From Melioribacter sp. (GTDB lineage: Bacteria > Bacteroidota > Ignavibacteria > Ignavibacteriales > Melioribacteraceae), in contig PMDS01000031.1 of the NCBI GenBank assembly GCA_003155655.1, forward strand, positions 1-42,972: a stretch of DNA of 42,972 nt. The letters are read 5' to 3'. The position numbers were made by a program, and so were the translations under genes. Shown one piece after another: positions 25,845 to 34,828 of this stretch. How positions within the stretch are numbered: position 1 is the stretch's first letter; each line of letters opens with the position of its first letter. A model generated the notes under the pieces. That model did not search any database. It saw only the letters and a list, made by a program, of their open reading frames with translations, and had not been told where the DNA came from.

Positions 25845-26074
25845 TTTGCTTCCTGGAATTCATGTAAAATATTTTTTGGTGCAATAAGATCTCTTACATC
25901 AACATTTAAAATATTTGCAATTTCTCCAAGAGTATCCAATGTTGGTTGAACTTTATTTGTACACCATCTTGAAATGGTTGTCTGATCTCTTCCAATTTTT
26001 TCAGCTAACCATTTATTCGTTTTCTCTTTTTCAGCGAGTATTACTTTTATTCTATTTTTAGTCTTTAAATTCAT
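25841..26074 (-). CDS. XRE-family regulator (controller-like) of the restriction operon
   Basis: 77 residues with one Cro/CI-type helix-turn-helix: NKWLAEKIGRDQTTISRWCT then PTLDTLGEIANILNVDVRDL, the full HTH_3 pattern. It is first in the three-gene unit and overlaps the methyltransferase start by 4 bp. Small XRE proteins in this position act as controller (C) proteins that time methylase before nuclease expression; that role is inferred. The direct repeat AAATGC at 26109-26114 and 26123-26128, next to the predicted -10, is a candidate binding site. Confidence 0.85.
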   Translation of the reverse strand: MNLKTKNRIKVILAEKEKTNKWLAEKIGRDQTTISRWCTNKVQPTLDTLGEIANILNVDVRDLIAPKNILHEFQEAK

Positions 26075-26114
26075 ATTTATTAGCCTATACCTTCAAGTAA
26101 TTAGCACCAAATGC

Positions 26115-26143
26115 AATTTATGAAATGCTCCTTTTTATGTCAA
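26115..26143 (-). promoter_or_regulatory. Sigma70-type promoter for the XRE-methyltransferase operon
   Basis: On the minus strand TTGACA (26143-26138) and TAAATT (26120-26115) are separated by 17 bp, 40 bp before the regulator ATG. AAATGC direct repeats, 14 bp apart, flank the -10 element. Confidence 0.45.
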
Positions 26144-26492
26144 AAAGAAAAATTCCTAAGTAAACATAAAATAGTAAAGACACGACATACTATTCTGACA
26201 GAGAGTGCTTTGTTCCATAAATCATAAGCACCAGAAACAATTATCTATTATCAAATTTCTAATGCTTGATAATCAAGAAGAACTAATATAATTCAGTGAT
26301 GTAAATTGAGATGCCGGATAGAATGTTCTATCATTATCTCCCTTCATTAGAAACTTTTTCTTGATTAAAATTTACAACAGAACGGGATATGGCCGCAATA
26401 AAATATTAAATTATTTCTCAATAAATTTAACTCTACAAACGCAATACTTTCTTTTATGAAAAACAATACAAATATAAATTCAGGACAAAGCA
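26144..26492. other. Intergenic, no recognised feature
   Basis: About 350 bp of AT-rich sequence separates the restriction operon (minus) from the acetyltransferase gene (plus). It must hold the promoter of the latter, but no motif stands out. No repeat or RNA gene was recognised. Confidence 0.3.
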
Positions 26493-26966
26493 ATGCCAAA
26501 ACTTAGACAAGCTACAAACAAAGATCAGGCTGCGGTTACTAAACTAATCTACAGCATACTTGAAGATTACAAACTGAAACATGATCCCCGCACGACCGAT
26601 GCAGATTTAATGGATATTGAAAAGAACTATACCACTCGTAATGGATTGTTTGATTTGCTTGAAGATGAAAATGGAAAAATAATAGCAACAGTTGGACTAT
26701 ATAAAATTGATGACGAAACATGTGAGCTAAGAAAAATGTATTTGGACAAATACCAACGGGGAAAAGGACTTGGGAAATTTTTACTGGAACATGCACTTAG
26801 ACGCGCCCGCGAATTGGGGTATAAGAAAGTTGTACTCGAAACAGCTTCTGTATTGAAAGAAGCGATAGGTTTATACGAGAAATACGGTTTCATAAAGTTT
26901 CAGGCAGATCATCTTTCAAAAAGATGCGATCAATCTTATTTTTTAGAACTAGATTTGAAAGGTTAA
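26493..26966 (+). CDS. GNAT-family N-acetyltransferase
   Basis: 157 residues, whole domain. CoA-binding motif A is LRKMYLDKYQRGKGLGKFLL (R-G-K-G-L-G pyrophosphate loop), followed by ARELGYKKVVLETA and IGLYEKYGF, the usual GNAT ending. The N-terminus (KLRQATNKDQAAVTKLIYSI) is the typical alpha1 region. It transfers acetyl from acetyl-CoA to an amine that cannot be identified here. AGGACAAAGCA before the ATG is the ribosome site. The next gene starts 1 bp after its stop, so the two are co-translated. Confidence 0.85.
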   Translation: MPKLRQATNKDQAAVTKLIYSILEDYKLKHDPRTTDADLMDIEKNYTTRNGLFDLLEDENGKIIATVGLYKIDDETCELRKMYLDKYQRGKGLGKFLLEHALRRARELGYKKVVLETASVLKEAIGLYEKYGFIKFQADHLSKRCDQSYFLELDLKG

Positions 26967-26967
26967 C

Positions 26968-27357
26968 ATGGTAAAGAGAATATCAATTCTTTTTGTAATT
27001 GTTTTAATTTTAACAAATAGTAATTACGCTCAAAAGAAAGAAGGGCAAACAGAAAAGAAACAATTTATTTATGTTCTTCATCTTGTAAAAGCTATGCAGG
27101 ATTCCGCGGCATGGACGCCTGACAAAATGAAAATTGTGGAGGTTCATTTTGCGAACCTGCAAAAATTACTTGCAGAGGGTAAATTAATTCTTGCGGGTAA
27201 AACCTCAACACCTCTTGATAAAACATTTGGTATTGTTGTTTACGAAGCGGATTCATTTGAAGAAGCAAAAATAATAGCCGAAAATGATCCGGCAGTTAAA
27301 GAAAAAATAATGACAGTGGAAGTCTACCCTTATAATGTAGCGTTAATGAGAAAGTAA
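26968..27357 (+). CDS. Secreted YCII-domain protein
   Basis: 129 residues: a signal peptide (about 1-21, ISILFVIVLILTNSNYAQ) followed by a YCII-like ferredoxin fold: FIYVLHLVK, HFANLQKLLAEGKLILAGKT, FGIVVYEADSFEEAKIIAEN then DPAVKEKI. The H...G...G and DP pattern is that of YciI, whose members are dimeric and of uncertain enzymology. An exported version is less usual than the cytoplasmic form. It forms a two-gene unit with the acetyltransferase. Confidence 0.75.
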   Translation: MVKRISILFVIVLILTNSNYAQKKEGQTEKKQFIYVLHLVKAMQDSAAWTPDKMKIVEVHFANLQKLLAEGKLILAGKTSTPLDKTFGIVVYEADSFEEAKIIAENDPAVKEKIMTVEVYPYNVALMRK

Positions 27358-27742
27358 AAAACGAAATTTAAATAAAGCTCTATTTGTAGTTGAGCAAAAA
27401 GTCTATAAAAAAATGGCAGCTTAGGTTTATAAGAAAAATCCTGGTATTGCCCCATGTCGAATTTAGAATTTGCAGGATAATTATTTATTTCATCATCTTA
27501 TCACGCTTTGCTTTGTATGAAGAATTATTCAGCCAGTTTGGGAATTTATCTAATGAGCAAAGTTTATAGCCAACTTCAAATATAAATTTAAAATCATCAA
27601 TCATTAATGCCATTATTATGCTTTATGACGTAATCCTTTCATACCAAATTGTGGGAATTAACACATTGATAATATACAAATAAATAATAATGAAATATTT
27701 TTGTATTGTTTAAAAGCAATTTTTTCCAATTATGGATCCATT
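27358..27742. other. Intergenic with a possible coding remnant on the minus strand
   Basis: On the minus strand an ATG at 27613 opens a 42-codon frame to a stop at 27485 (MALMIDDFKFIFEVGYKLC... ending KAKRDKMMK). Its composition is protein-like, but there is no ribosome site and I do not recognise the family, so it could be a small gene, a gene relic or chance. TATTTTTG at 27695-27702 resembles a -7 promoter element for the NTPase gene. Nothing else was seen. Confidence 0.25.
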
Positions 27743-28303
27743 GTGAAAATTCTTGTAGGCTCAAATAATCCTGTAAAAATAAAATCTGTTGAAGAAGCCT
27801 TTTCAATATATTTTGATAACCTTGAAGTTATTGGAATTGACGTTAATTCAGGTGTTTCAGTACAACCGGTAAATGACGAAACCTTTATTGGTGCCCAAAA
27901 CCGGGCTTTAAGATTGAAAGAGCTGAATGGGAAAGATAAACTTAACGCAGATTTATTCGTTGGGATTGAAGGCGGCATTATTAATATTTTTGAAAAATGG
28001 TTTGCGTTTGGATGTATGTGTGTTGTTGATATAAATGGAAATGTTGGATTTGGTACATCACCTCATTTTGAATTACCCCAAAATATGGTTGAGAAACTCT
28101 TGCAAGGTATAGAGCTTGGAGTAGTAATGGATGAAATAATGAACGAAAGTAATACCAAACAGAAACACGGTGCTATAGGTTTTTTCACTAATGGTGTTAT
28201 AACCAGAAAGGAGTTATATATTGAGGGATTGAAAGTAGCATTAGTGCCGTTCTTACACAAAGAAATGTTTTTTAAATTACATCTTAATCAGGCTAAGATA
28301 TGA
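27743..28303 (+). CDS. yjjX: Inosine/xanthosine triphosphatase, YjjX family
   Basis: 186 residues from a GTG at 27743 (KILVGSNNPVKIKSVEEAF matches the family's usual beginning; an upstream TTG frame extension is not conserved in type). ADLFVGIEGGI and HGAIGFFTNGVITRKELY are the conserved blocks of the DUF84/YjjX NTPases, which hydrolyse ITP and XTP to keep deaminated purines out of nucleic acids. It is a little longer than the E. coli enzyme. It overlaps the next gene by 4 bp (ATGA). Confidence 0.85.
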   Translation: MKILVGSNNPVKIKSVEEAFSIYFDNLEVIGIDVNSGVSVQPVNDETFIGAQNRALRLKELNGKDKLNADLFVGIEGGIINIFEKWFAFGCMCVVDINGNVGFGTSPHFELPQNMVEKLLQGIELGVVMDEIMNESNTKQKHGAIGFFTNGVITRKELYIEGLKVALVPFLHKEMFFKLHLNQAKI

Positions 28304-29088
28304 AATTACCAATTTATCAGGTTGATGCATTTACTTCTGAATTGTTTAGAGGAAATCCTGCTGCCGTGGTACCATTAGAAAAATGGCTTGACGATAAAAC
28401 ACTTCAAAATATAGCCGCAGAAAATAATCTTGCGGAAACAGCTTTCTTTGTAAAGGAAGACGATAATTATAATATCAGATGGATGACACCAACCACCGAG
28501 GTGCCTTTATGCGGTCATGCTACTCTTGCTTCAGGATTTGTCTTTTTTAATTTCATTGAAAAAGAACTGGAAAGTGTTAAATTTATGTCGGCAAGCGGGG
28601 AGCTTATTGTTGAACGGAATGGGGATTTATTTACATTAGATTTTCCATCAAATAAGCCTAAACAAATAGAGATTAGTGATACAATTATAAAATGCTTTGA
28701 TAAAAGACCGCTTGAAGCACTGATAAATGGGTTTTATGTTTTGATTATTTTTGATTCTGAGGAATATGTAAGAAATTTTATTCCCAACTTTGAACTTTTA
28801 AAGTTGGTTCATGATCATGGAGTAATTATTTCTTCAAAAGGCAAAGAGGTCGATTTTGTTTCAAGGATGTTTGCCCCAAATGACGGAATAAATGAGGATC
28901 CCGTTACAGGGTCTTCTCATACAGTGCTTGTGCCTTATTGGTCTGAAAAGCTTGGTAAGAAAAATTTTCGCGCGCACCAGGTCTCAAAGAGAGGTGGTGA
29001 GTTATTCTGCCAGGATGCAGGAGAGAGAATAAAAATATCGGGAAAAGCTGCTCTTTATATGAAAGGAACTATCTTTTTGAGTTTCTAA
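28300..29088 (+). CDS. PhzF-family isomerase-like protein
   Basis: 262 residues, normal for PhzF. IYQVDAFTSELFRGNPAAVV is the family's start, E46 in NNLAETAFF is the catalytic acid position of PhzF, PLCGHATLASG lies near 70-80, and the C-terminal EDPVTGSSHT closes the second half-barrel. PhzF isomerises dihydro-hydroxyanthranilate in phenazine synthesis, but most relatives act in other unknown reactions, and no other phenazine gene is present. Its start overlaps the stop of the NTPase gene. Confidence 0.9.
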   Translation: MKLPIYQVDAFTSELFRGNPAAVVPLEKWLDDKTLQNIAAENNLAETAFFVKEDDNYNIRWMTPTTEVPLCGHATLASGFVFFNFIEKELESVKFMSASGELIVERNGDLFTLDFPSNKPKQIEISDTIIKCFDKRPLEALINGFYVLIIFDSEEYVRNFIPNFELLKLVHDHGVIISSKGKEVDFVSRMFAPNDGINEDPVTGSSHTVLVPYWSEKLGKKNFRAHQVSKRGGELFCQDAGERIKISGKAALYMKGTIFLSF

Positions 29089-29159
29089 TTAAAAAATTTC
29101 TCTGCATATTTGCTTTAATTTTCTTGATTTTTTGTCATTAGTATGGAAATAAGCTCGTT

Positions 29160-30374
29160 ATGAAAATTTTTCGCAGTATAATTGTAGTGCTTTTAGTTGT
29201 CTTTTTGTATTCATGTGAGGCTCCTCATCTGAATCCTTTAGACCCTGATAATCCTGATTACCAATTCTCTACTATTGACGGATATGTAAAAACAGCATCT
29301 TTACCAAGTAAGGCAATTGCAGGGGTTAAAGTTACATGGCGAAATCAAAATATTGTTATTACAACCGATGCAAATGGATACTATAAATTTCCTAATGTAC
29401 CAAAGAAAGATGGGCATATCGTTTTTGAAGCGGATGGTTACTATAAAGATTCGACCACAGTTCAAGTTACAAGCACGCAAAAACATGTTGATGATTTTAC
29501 CTTGAAAGAGGTTACGAGAATTGATGGCTATGTAAAAACTGTTTCTCTGCCAAGTAAACCAATTTCCGGTGTAAAAGTAACTTTGAGAAATCAAAATATA
29601 GTCGTTCAGACCGATGGTAACGGATATTATAAATTTACAAATATTCAAATGACAAACAGTTTTATAACATTTGAAGCAGATGGGTACTATAAAGATTCAG
29701 TTAATGCTCAAGTTTCCGGTCAGCAGACCAAAAGACTTGATGATTTTTTAATGAATACAATTCCAAAACTTAATAACATGTTTCTATATACAACTGTGTT
29801 AAATAGATATCCCGACGTGCAGGACACCTATCTTGATGTTCAAGCACGGATTACAGACACAGAAAGTAATATTGATTCTGTTTTTCTTAGGTGCACACTA
29901 ATTAATTTTAATAAAAAGCTTGTGTACAATTCAAGCACACAAGCTTATGAAGGCGCTTATCTTCCGTCTGATTTTAACATCCTGTCAATCGATGCCCTTA
30001 TAGGAAGAAGTTTTGATATAGTTGTTAAGGAGAAAAATAGAAGCGATGCTATTGGTTCTTCGGATATTAAAAGGGTAATCAGACAGGAGGTTATACCATT
30101 AAGTCCATCTAATAAGCAAACGGTTGGTTCAAGTCCAACTCTAAAATGGTATAGATTTTTACCTGGGTACAATTTTACATATACAATTGAAATTTATAAA
30201 GATACTACTTCTACTATACCGTGGATTTGGCAAAAACAAAATATTTCAGAAGATGCTATACAAATTGTTGCGGATATCCCAATACCGCCGGGAGAATATT
30301 ATTGGGTAATTTGGTGTATTGATGATTATAAAAACGGAACCAGATCTAAACCGGCTTCTTTTATAGTACAATAA
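29160..30374 (+). CDS. Lipoprotein with two carboxypeptidase-regulatory-like repeats
   Basis: 404 residues. The N-terminus has a lipobox, FLYSC with Cys about 19, so it should be lipid-anchored in the envelope. Two near-identical 75-residue repeats follow (DGYVKTASLPSKAIAGVKVT and DGYVKTVSLPSKPISGVKVT, each ending in GYY(K)DS...), each a CarboxypepD_reg-like beta-sandwich. The remainder has an Ig/FN3-like sandwich (LSPSNKQTVGSSPTLKWYRF...YTIEIYKD, YYWVIWCIDDYKNGTRSKPA). No enzyme motif. Ahead of the regulator and kinase genes by 36 bp, it may belong to the same transcript; an adhesive or scaffolding role is a guess. Confidence 0.75.
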   Translation: MKIFRSIIVVLLVVFLYSCEAPHLNPLDPDNPDYQFSTIDGYVKTASLPSKAIAGVKVTWRNQNIVITTDANGYYKFPNVPKKDGHIVFEADGYYKDSTTVQVTSTQKHVDDFTLKEVTRIDGYVKTVSLPSKPISGVKVTLRNQNIVVQTDGNGYYKFTNIQMTNSFITFEADGYYKDSVNAQVSGQQTKRLDDFLMNTIPKLNNMFLYTTVLNRYPDVQDTYLDVQARITDTESNIDSVFLRCTLINFNKKLVYNSSTQAYEGAYLPSDFNILSIDALIGRSFDIVVKEKNRSDAIGSSDIKRVIRQEVIPLSPSNKQTVGSSPTLKWYRFLPGYNFTYTIEIYKDTTSTIPWIWQKQNISEDAIQIVADIPIPPGEYYWVIWCIDDYKNGTRSKPASFIVQ

Positions 30375-30410
30375 AAATTTTTATCACTTATACATTTTTA
30401 ATATTTATAA

Positions 30411-31901
30411 ATGAACAATTTTTTTTCTGAAAATATTAATCACATAAAAAATCTTACTAAAGATGAATTTGAATCACTTTATGAATTTACCGAGATTCTG
30501 AATTCAGCCACACGTCAGGATTCACTTATAGAAGATGCTATTGATATTGTTATCAAGGTAATTAATGCTGAGCGGGGATTGTTTGTTAAATATGATGAAG
30601 CCTATGATACTTTTTCAATTATTAGCGCACGTAAAATATCGAATGAAAGCATTACAGATCTTCACGAGTTCTCATCCGGAATTCTGCAAAAAGTAATTAA
30701 AGAAAGAAAGCCTCTTCTTTATCATGACGTTATGAGCGACCCGCACCTTTCTCAATTTGAAAGTGTACAAATTCAGCGCATCAAGTCTGTGATTGGAGTT
30801 CCTATTGTTCGTGAAGGAAAAGTTTGGGGAGTAATTATTGCCGACAGCCAGTTAGACAGGCGCGAGTTTACAGAAGAGAATCTCCTATTTTTAAGCTTTT
30901 TCTCAAATTTAGTTTCTCTGGCGCTTGATAGAATATTGAAACTGGAAGAGCTTGAAAAAGAAAATCAAATTTTGATTAATAGACTTCAACTCACCGAAGA
31001 AATTCCTGAAATGGTGGGTGATAGTGCTGCAATGAGAACACTTGCACATATAATTCACAAAGTTGCATTAACAGATGCCACTGTTTTAATTACAGGAGAA
31101 AGTGGAACCGGAAAGGAATTGGCAGCAAAAGCAATTCATACATTAAGTAAAAGAAAAGAAAAACCATTCCTTGCACAATTTTGCGGCTCTATACCGGATA
31201 CACTTCTTGAAAGTGAGTTGTTTGGATATAAAAAAGGCGCGTTCACCGGTGCAAATAATGATAAACAGGGTTTGCTTGAAGCTGCCGATACAGGCACATT
31301 TATGCTTGATGAAATTGCTGATATATCAATAGCACTGCAAGCAAAACTATTGCGTGTTTTAGAGAACAGGGAAATAATACGACTGGGTGATGTAAAGGTA
31401 AAAAAAATTGACGTGAGAATTATTACTGCCACCAACAAAGATTTGCTGTCACTTGTGAAGGAAGGAACCTTCAGAGAGGATTTATATTATAGATTAAATA
31501 TTTTTCCAATCCGCATTCCGCCGTTACGTGAACGCCGGACGGATATTTCATTACTTGCAAGTCATTTTATTAAGAAGATTGGCAAACCGGAAATGGTAAT
31601 TGAATCGGAAGCAATAAAAAAAATGGAAAATTATTATTGGCCTGGAAATGTCCGCCAGCTTCTAAACGTTATTCAGCGGGCGCTTATTCTTTGTGATGGA
31701 AACAAGTTACTTGCCGAACATATTATTTTAGAAGATGCAGCTGACTTAGAAAATTTTCAAGGAACATTGCGGGAGTTTGAAAAACTCCTTTTAAAAAAAC
31801 GTCTGGAAGAACTTCACGGCAATAGAACATTAACAGCAAAATCTTTAGATGTTTCAGTACGCTGGATCCAGTTAAAATTGAAAGAGATGGGGGAACAATA
31901 G
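30411..31901 (+). CDS. GAF-domain sigma54-dependent transcriptional activator
   Basis: 496 residues: an N-terminal GAF sensor (about 20-180), a AAA+ domain with Walker A GESGTGKE at 229-236, GAFTGA at 276-281 (the loop that contacts sigma54), Walker B FMLDEIADI and the R-finger region, then a Fis-type HTH at the end (GNRTLTAKSLDVSVRWIQLK). There is no receiver domain, so it senses a ligand or a protein partner through GAF. It is separated by a single base from the Ser/Thr kinase gene. Its target promoters are unknown; a sigma54-like sequence lies at 35789-35803 within the same cluster. Confidence 0.93.
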   Translation: MNNFFSENINHIKNLTKDEFESLYEFTEILNSATRQDSLIEDAIDIVIKVINAERGLFVKYDEAYDTFSIISARKISNESITDLHEFSSGILQKVIKERKPLLYHDVMSDPHLSQFESVQIQRIKSVIGVPIVREGKVWGVIIADSQLDRREFTEENLLFLSFFSNLVSLALDRILKLEELEKENQILINRLQLTEEIPEMVGDSAAMRTLAHIIHKVALTDATVLITGESGTGKELAAKAIHTLSKRKEKPFLAQFCGSIPDTLLESELFGYKKGAFTGANNDKQGLLEAADTGTFMLDEIADISIALQAKLLRVLENREIIRLGDVKVKKIDVRIITATNKDLLSLVKEGTFREDLYYRLNIFPIRIPPLRERRTDISLLASHFIKKIGKPEMVIESEAIKKMENYYWPGNVRQLLNVIQRALILCDGNKLLAEHIILEDAADLENFQGTLREFEKLLLKKRLEELHGNRTLTAKSLDVSVRWIQLKLKEMGEQ

Positions 31902-31902
31902 A

Positions 31903-33507
31903 ATGTCTGCGTTGACTTCAGAAATATTATTCGAAAAATTTCAGATTATTGAGGTTCTGAAGAAAGATGAACACGCTGCGGTTTTTCTTGCAAATCATAT
32001 TTATCTCAGCAAAAAAATAATTCTCAAAGTCCTTAATACCCAAAAAATTTTCGATCAATCTTCGGTAGAGCGTTTTAAAAGAGAAGCAAAAATTCTTGCA
32101 AAACTTGATCATCCCAACATTATTAAAGTACTCGATTTTGGAATGAGCAAGGAGTTCTTCTACATTTCTTTTGAATATATAGAGGGTGAATCATTAAGAG
32201 AAGTTTTTAAAACAAAGACTCTTACGCTCGATCAAAAAGAGCATGTAATGATTCAGCTTCTTAAAGGACTAGACTACGCACACAAGAATCAAATTATTCA
32301 CCGCGATATAAAGCCGGAAAATATTTTTATAGATAAAAATCTTAATGTAAAATTAGGAGATTTTGGATTAGCCCTTTCTGCGGAAGATAATTTTGTTACA
32401 AATCCTTACGCAATTGTTGGAACGCCAAGCTATATGTCTCCTGAACAGGTTCGCGGGGCAAAACTTACAGCCCAAAGTGATTTGTTTTCTCTTGGGGTAG
32501 TTTTGTTTGAATTGTTTACCGGGAAAAATCCATTCCTAAAGGAAAACGTAAGTTTAACCCTGAATGAAATAAACAGCTTTGAAGAAAGTTCGTTAATTGA
32601 AAAAATTGTTGAGGCTCAAGGGGTAAACAATATTTTATTAAGACTTTTGAAAAAAAATGTTAACAATCGTTATAACTCCGCAGAAGAAGTTTTGGATGAG
32701 CTTAATGTTATGATTGACCAGCCGTCAATTGTTGTGAACAGTGTTGATAGGGATGGAAGACAATCAAGATTAGCCTGGCTGTTTCTTCTTGTAATTATTT
32801 TAATAATTGCCGGAATTATTTTTTATCCCAAAGAAAAAAATCAGAAGCAAAACGAGCTATCGGAAAATTCAAGCCCAAGTACACAGCAGCAAGGCATCCA
32901 GACTCAGCAGAAGAATATAATAAATCCATTGCAAAAGGAACCTTTAAAAACTGATGTAAATCAAAACAGTGTCAATCAACCAATTGAAAACAATCAAAAA
33001 CAAAATGAAGTTATAAATCCACAAAAACAGGACACAAATCCAGCTAATAATAATAGTAATCCCGTGGGTATTGGGTCTCTTGACGTTCAATCTATTCCCA
33101 CCAATGCAGAGATATTTATAAATGGCGAGAGTATAGGTAGAACCCCGTTTAACAGGCCATACCCGCTGAAGACAGGTGAATATTCGGTTAAGTTTGTTCA
33201 TCCGGATTGCCCTATTTATTACAAAACGGTTACTGTAAATGCCGATGAAGTAACTAAGTTGCATGTTAATATCGAATTTGAAACTAAAGCGTTTATTTAT
33301 TGCCAGGCTTTTCCGATGGTTGGAGATATTTATATTAACGGAAACTTAAAGGCAGCGCTGCCGATGAAGACAAATGATTTTATTAAAGTTGCGCCGGGAG
33401 CTATAAATCTGATTATCAAAAATCCTAGATTTAAAAACATTGATACTTCATTTGTTCTGCATGCAAGGGATACAGTAAGACTCAGGCTTAAATTTAAAAA
33501 TGAATGA
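31903..33507 (+). CDS. Membrane Ser/Thr protein kinase with PEGA repeats
   Basis: 534 residues. Kinase domain (about 10-275): K42 in IILKVL, HRDIKPENIF with H133, D135 and K137, DFG at 153-155 and GTPSYMSPEQ. The glycine-rich loop is degenerate (KKDEHAAVFL in place of GxGxxG), yet the other catalytic residues stay, so activity is likely but should be tested. A membrane span is at about 290-308, a Q/N-rich linker follows, and two PEGA domains (SLDVQSIPTNAEIFINGESI, then QAFPMVGDIYINGNLKAALP) lie outside the membrane. The start is 2 bp after the activator's stop. It could regulate that activator through GAF or envelope signals; this is inference. Confidence 0.9.
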   Translation: MSALTSEILFEKFQIIEVLKKDEHAAVFLANHIYLSKKIILKVLNTQKIFDQSSVERFKREAKILAKLDHPNIIKVLDFGMSKEFFYISFEYIEGESLREVFKTKTLTLDQKEHVMIQLLKGLDYAHKNQIIHRDIKPENIFIDKNLNVKLGDFGLALSAEDNFVTNPYAIVGTPSYMSPEQVRGAKLTAQSDLFSLGVVLFELFTGKNPFLKENVSLTLNEINSFEESSLIEKIVEAQGVNNILLRLLKKNVNNRYNSAEEVLDELNVMIDQPSIVVNSVDRDGRQSRLAWLFLLVIILIIAGIIFYPKEKNQKQNELSENSSPSTQQQGIQTQQKNIINPLQKEPLKTDVNQNSVNQPIENNQKQNEVINPQKQDTNPANNNSNPVGIGSLDVQSIPTNAEIFINGESIGRTPFNRPYPLKTGEYSVKFVHPDCPIYYKTVTVNADEVTKLHVNIEFETKAFIYCQAFPMVGDIYINGNLKAALPMKTNDFIKVAPGAINLIIKNPRFKNIDTSFVLHARDTVRLRLKFKNE

Positions 33508-33556
33508 ATCTTTTTTATATTGAGATAATATTTTTTAAAAAAAGTGCATTTAAAAG

Positions 33557-34828
33557 ATGAAAAAACTGTGTTTAATATTGTTTGTTTTTGTTACCATTAA
33601 TAGTTATGCGCAATTTCATTGGCAGATATTTTCATATATGCCATACCCGGTTTCAGGAGGGCAAGTTATTTATGCGTCATTTAATGATAAAATATACATA
33701 TTGGGAGGCTACTCAGATTCTCTGCAAAAAGCAGTTGATTGGATTCAGGAATTTGATCCGCAGAAAATCCAATGGAAGATAGTGGGGCATATGCTGCAGG
33801 CAAGAGATCAATTTGTTGCGGGGATATGGAAAAACACTGTAATGTATTTTGGGGGCGCGGTTGATGATAAAAGTTCAATTGAATCATGGGATTATAAGAT
33901 TGTAACCAATCTTGCATCTACTTTTGATAGAAATAAAAATTTTGGCAGGTCATTTTCAACTGGCCATATTATTGGTGATAGTTTATATATTATTGGCGGT
34001 GATCCTTCAACACAGGGTGATTCCCTAGCTTATATTGCAGGATATAACTTAAACTCCAAAAATATTGCGTTTACATATAACTCACCTTCTTCAAGTACAC
34101 TTAGCCAGCGAATGACTTTTATTGTCGGAGATAACATCTACATCTTCGGCGGCGTTATGAATGGTGTTATGAACTCGATACAAAAATTCAATATTTCAAC
34201 CCAAAATTTGTCCGATGTGCTGAATCGTTTGTATGAAGTCCGCGCTGCAGGGTCAGCGGTATATAATCCCCTTAGTCAAAAAGGATTTATAATCGGCGGG
34301 TATAATGAAAAACTAAACGCAATGAATAGTGTTGAACAAATTGAAATTATGCAGGATGGTACTCTGAAGATTACGCAAATACAACCCATGACTTATGCAA
34401 GAACAAATTTGATGGCGGTTGCTTATAGAAACGGACTTGTGGCTGTCTTTGGTGGAAGGACTGATAGAGGGCATTCTGGAAAAACCGTTCCCTATGTAGA
34501 ACTTCTTATTGAAAATTCAAATTCAACGGAAAATGAAAAATATTTTCCTAAGGATTTTGAGCTTTATCAAAATTTTCCGAATCCATTTAATCCTTCTACT
34601 AGCATAGCTTTTGCAATTTCCAAACGTTCTTCAATTTCACTTGATGTTTATTCTCTTTTAGGGGAACACATTATTACTTTAATAAGTGGAGACTATGAAC
34701 CGGGAAAATACTTAAAAGAATGGAACGCAGCAGATAAATTCAACAAAAAAGTCCCCAGCGGGATCTATTTTTTGCAATTACGCACGGGCAATTTTATTCA
34801 AACAAAAAAAATGGTATTGCTTAAATGA
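33557..34828 (+). CDS. T9SS-exported kelch-repeat protein
   Basis: 423 residues: signal peptide (LCLILFVFVTINSYAQ), six kelch motifs forming a beta-propeller (DKIYILGGY, NTVMYFGGA, DSLYIIGGD, DNIYIFGGV, QKGFIIGGY, GLVAVFGGR), then a C-terminal type A sorting domain of the type IX secretion system (LYQNFPNPFNPSTSIAF ... SGIYFLQLRTGNFIQTKKMV). This sorting signal is typical of Ignavibacteria and is cleaved or retained on surface export. The product is a surface or extracellular binding protein of unknown target. It follows the kinase by 49 bp and overlaps the next gene by 4 bp, so it is likely in the same operon. Confidence 0.9.
   Translation: MKKLCLILFVFVTINSYAQFHWQIFSYMPYPVSGGQVIYASFNDKIYILGGYSDSLQKAVDWIQEFDPQKIQWKIVGHMLQARDQFVAGIWKNTVMYFGGAVDDKSSIESWDYKIVTNLASTFDRNKNFGRSFSTGHIIGDSLYIIGGDPSTQGDSLAYIAGYNLNSKNIAFTYNSPSSSTLSQRMTFIVGDNIYIFGGVMNGVMNSIQKFNISTQNLSDVLNRLYEVRAAGSAVYNPLSQKGFIIGGYNEKLNAMNSVEQIEIMQDGTLKITQIQPMTYARTNLMAVAYRNGLVAVFGGRTDRGHSGKTVPYVELLIENSNSTENEKYFPKDFELYQNFPNPFNPSTSIAFAISKRSSISLDVYSLLGEHIITLISGDYEPGKYLKEWNAADKFNKKVPSGIYFLQLRTGNFIQTKKMVLLK

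Noticed and set aside
22157-26074. BREX or DISARM system
   Set aside because: The large methyltransferase resembles PglX in part, but no BrxC, PglZ, BrxL, DrmA, DrmB or helicase gene is present.
28300-29088. Phenazine biosynthesis cluster based on a PhzF-like gene
   Set aside because: No other phenazine gene is nearby and most PhzF relatives act elsewhere.
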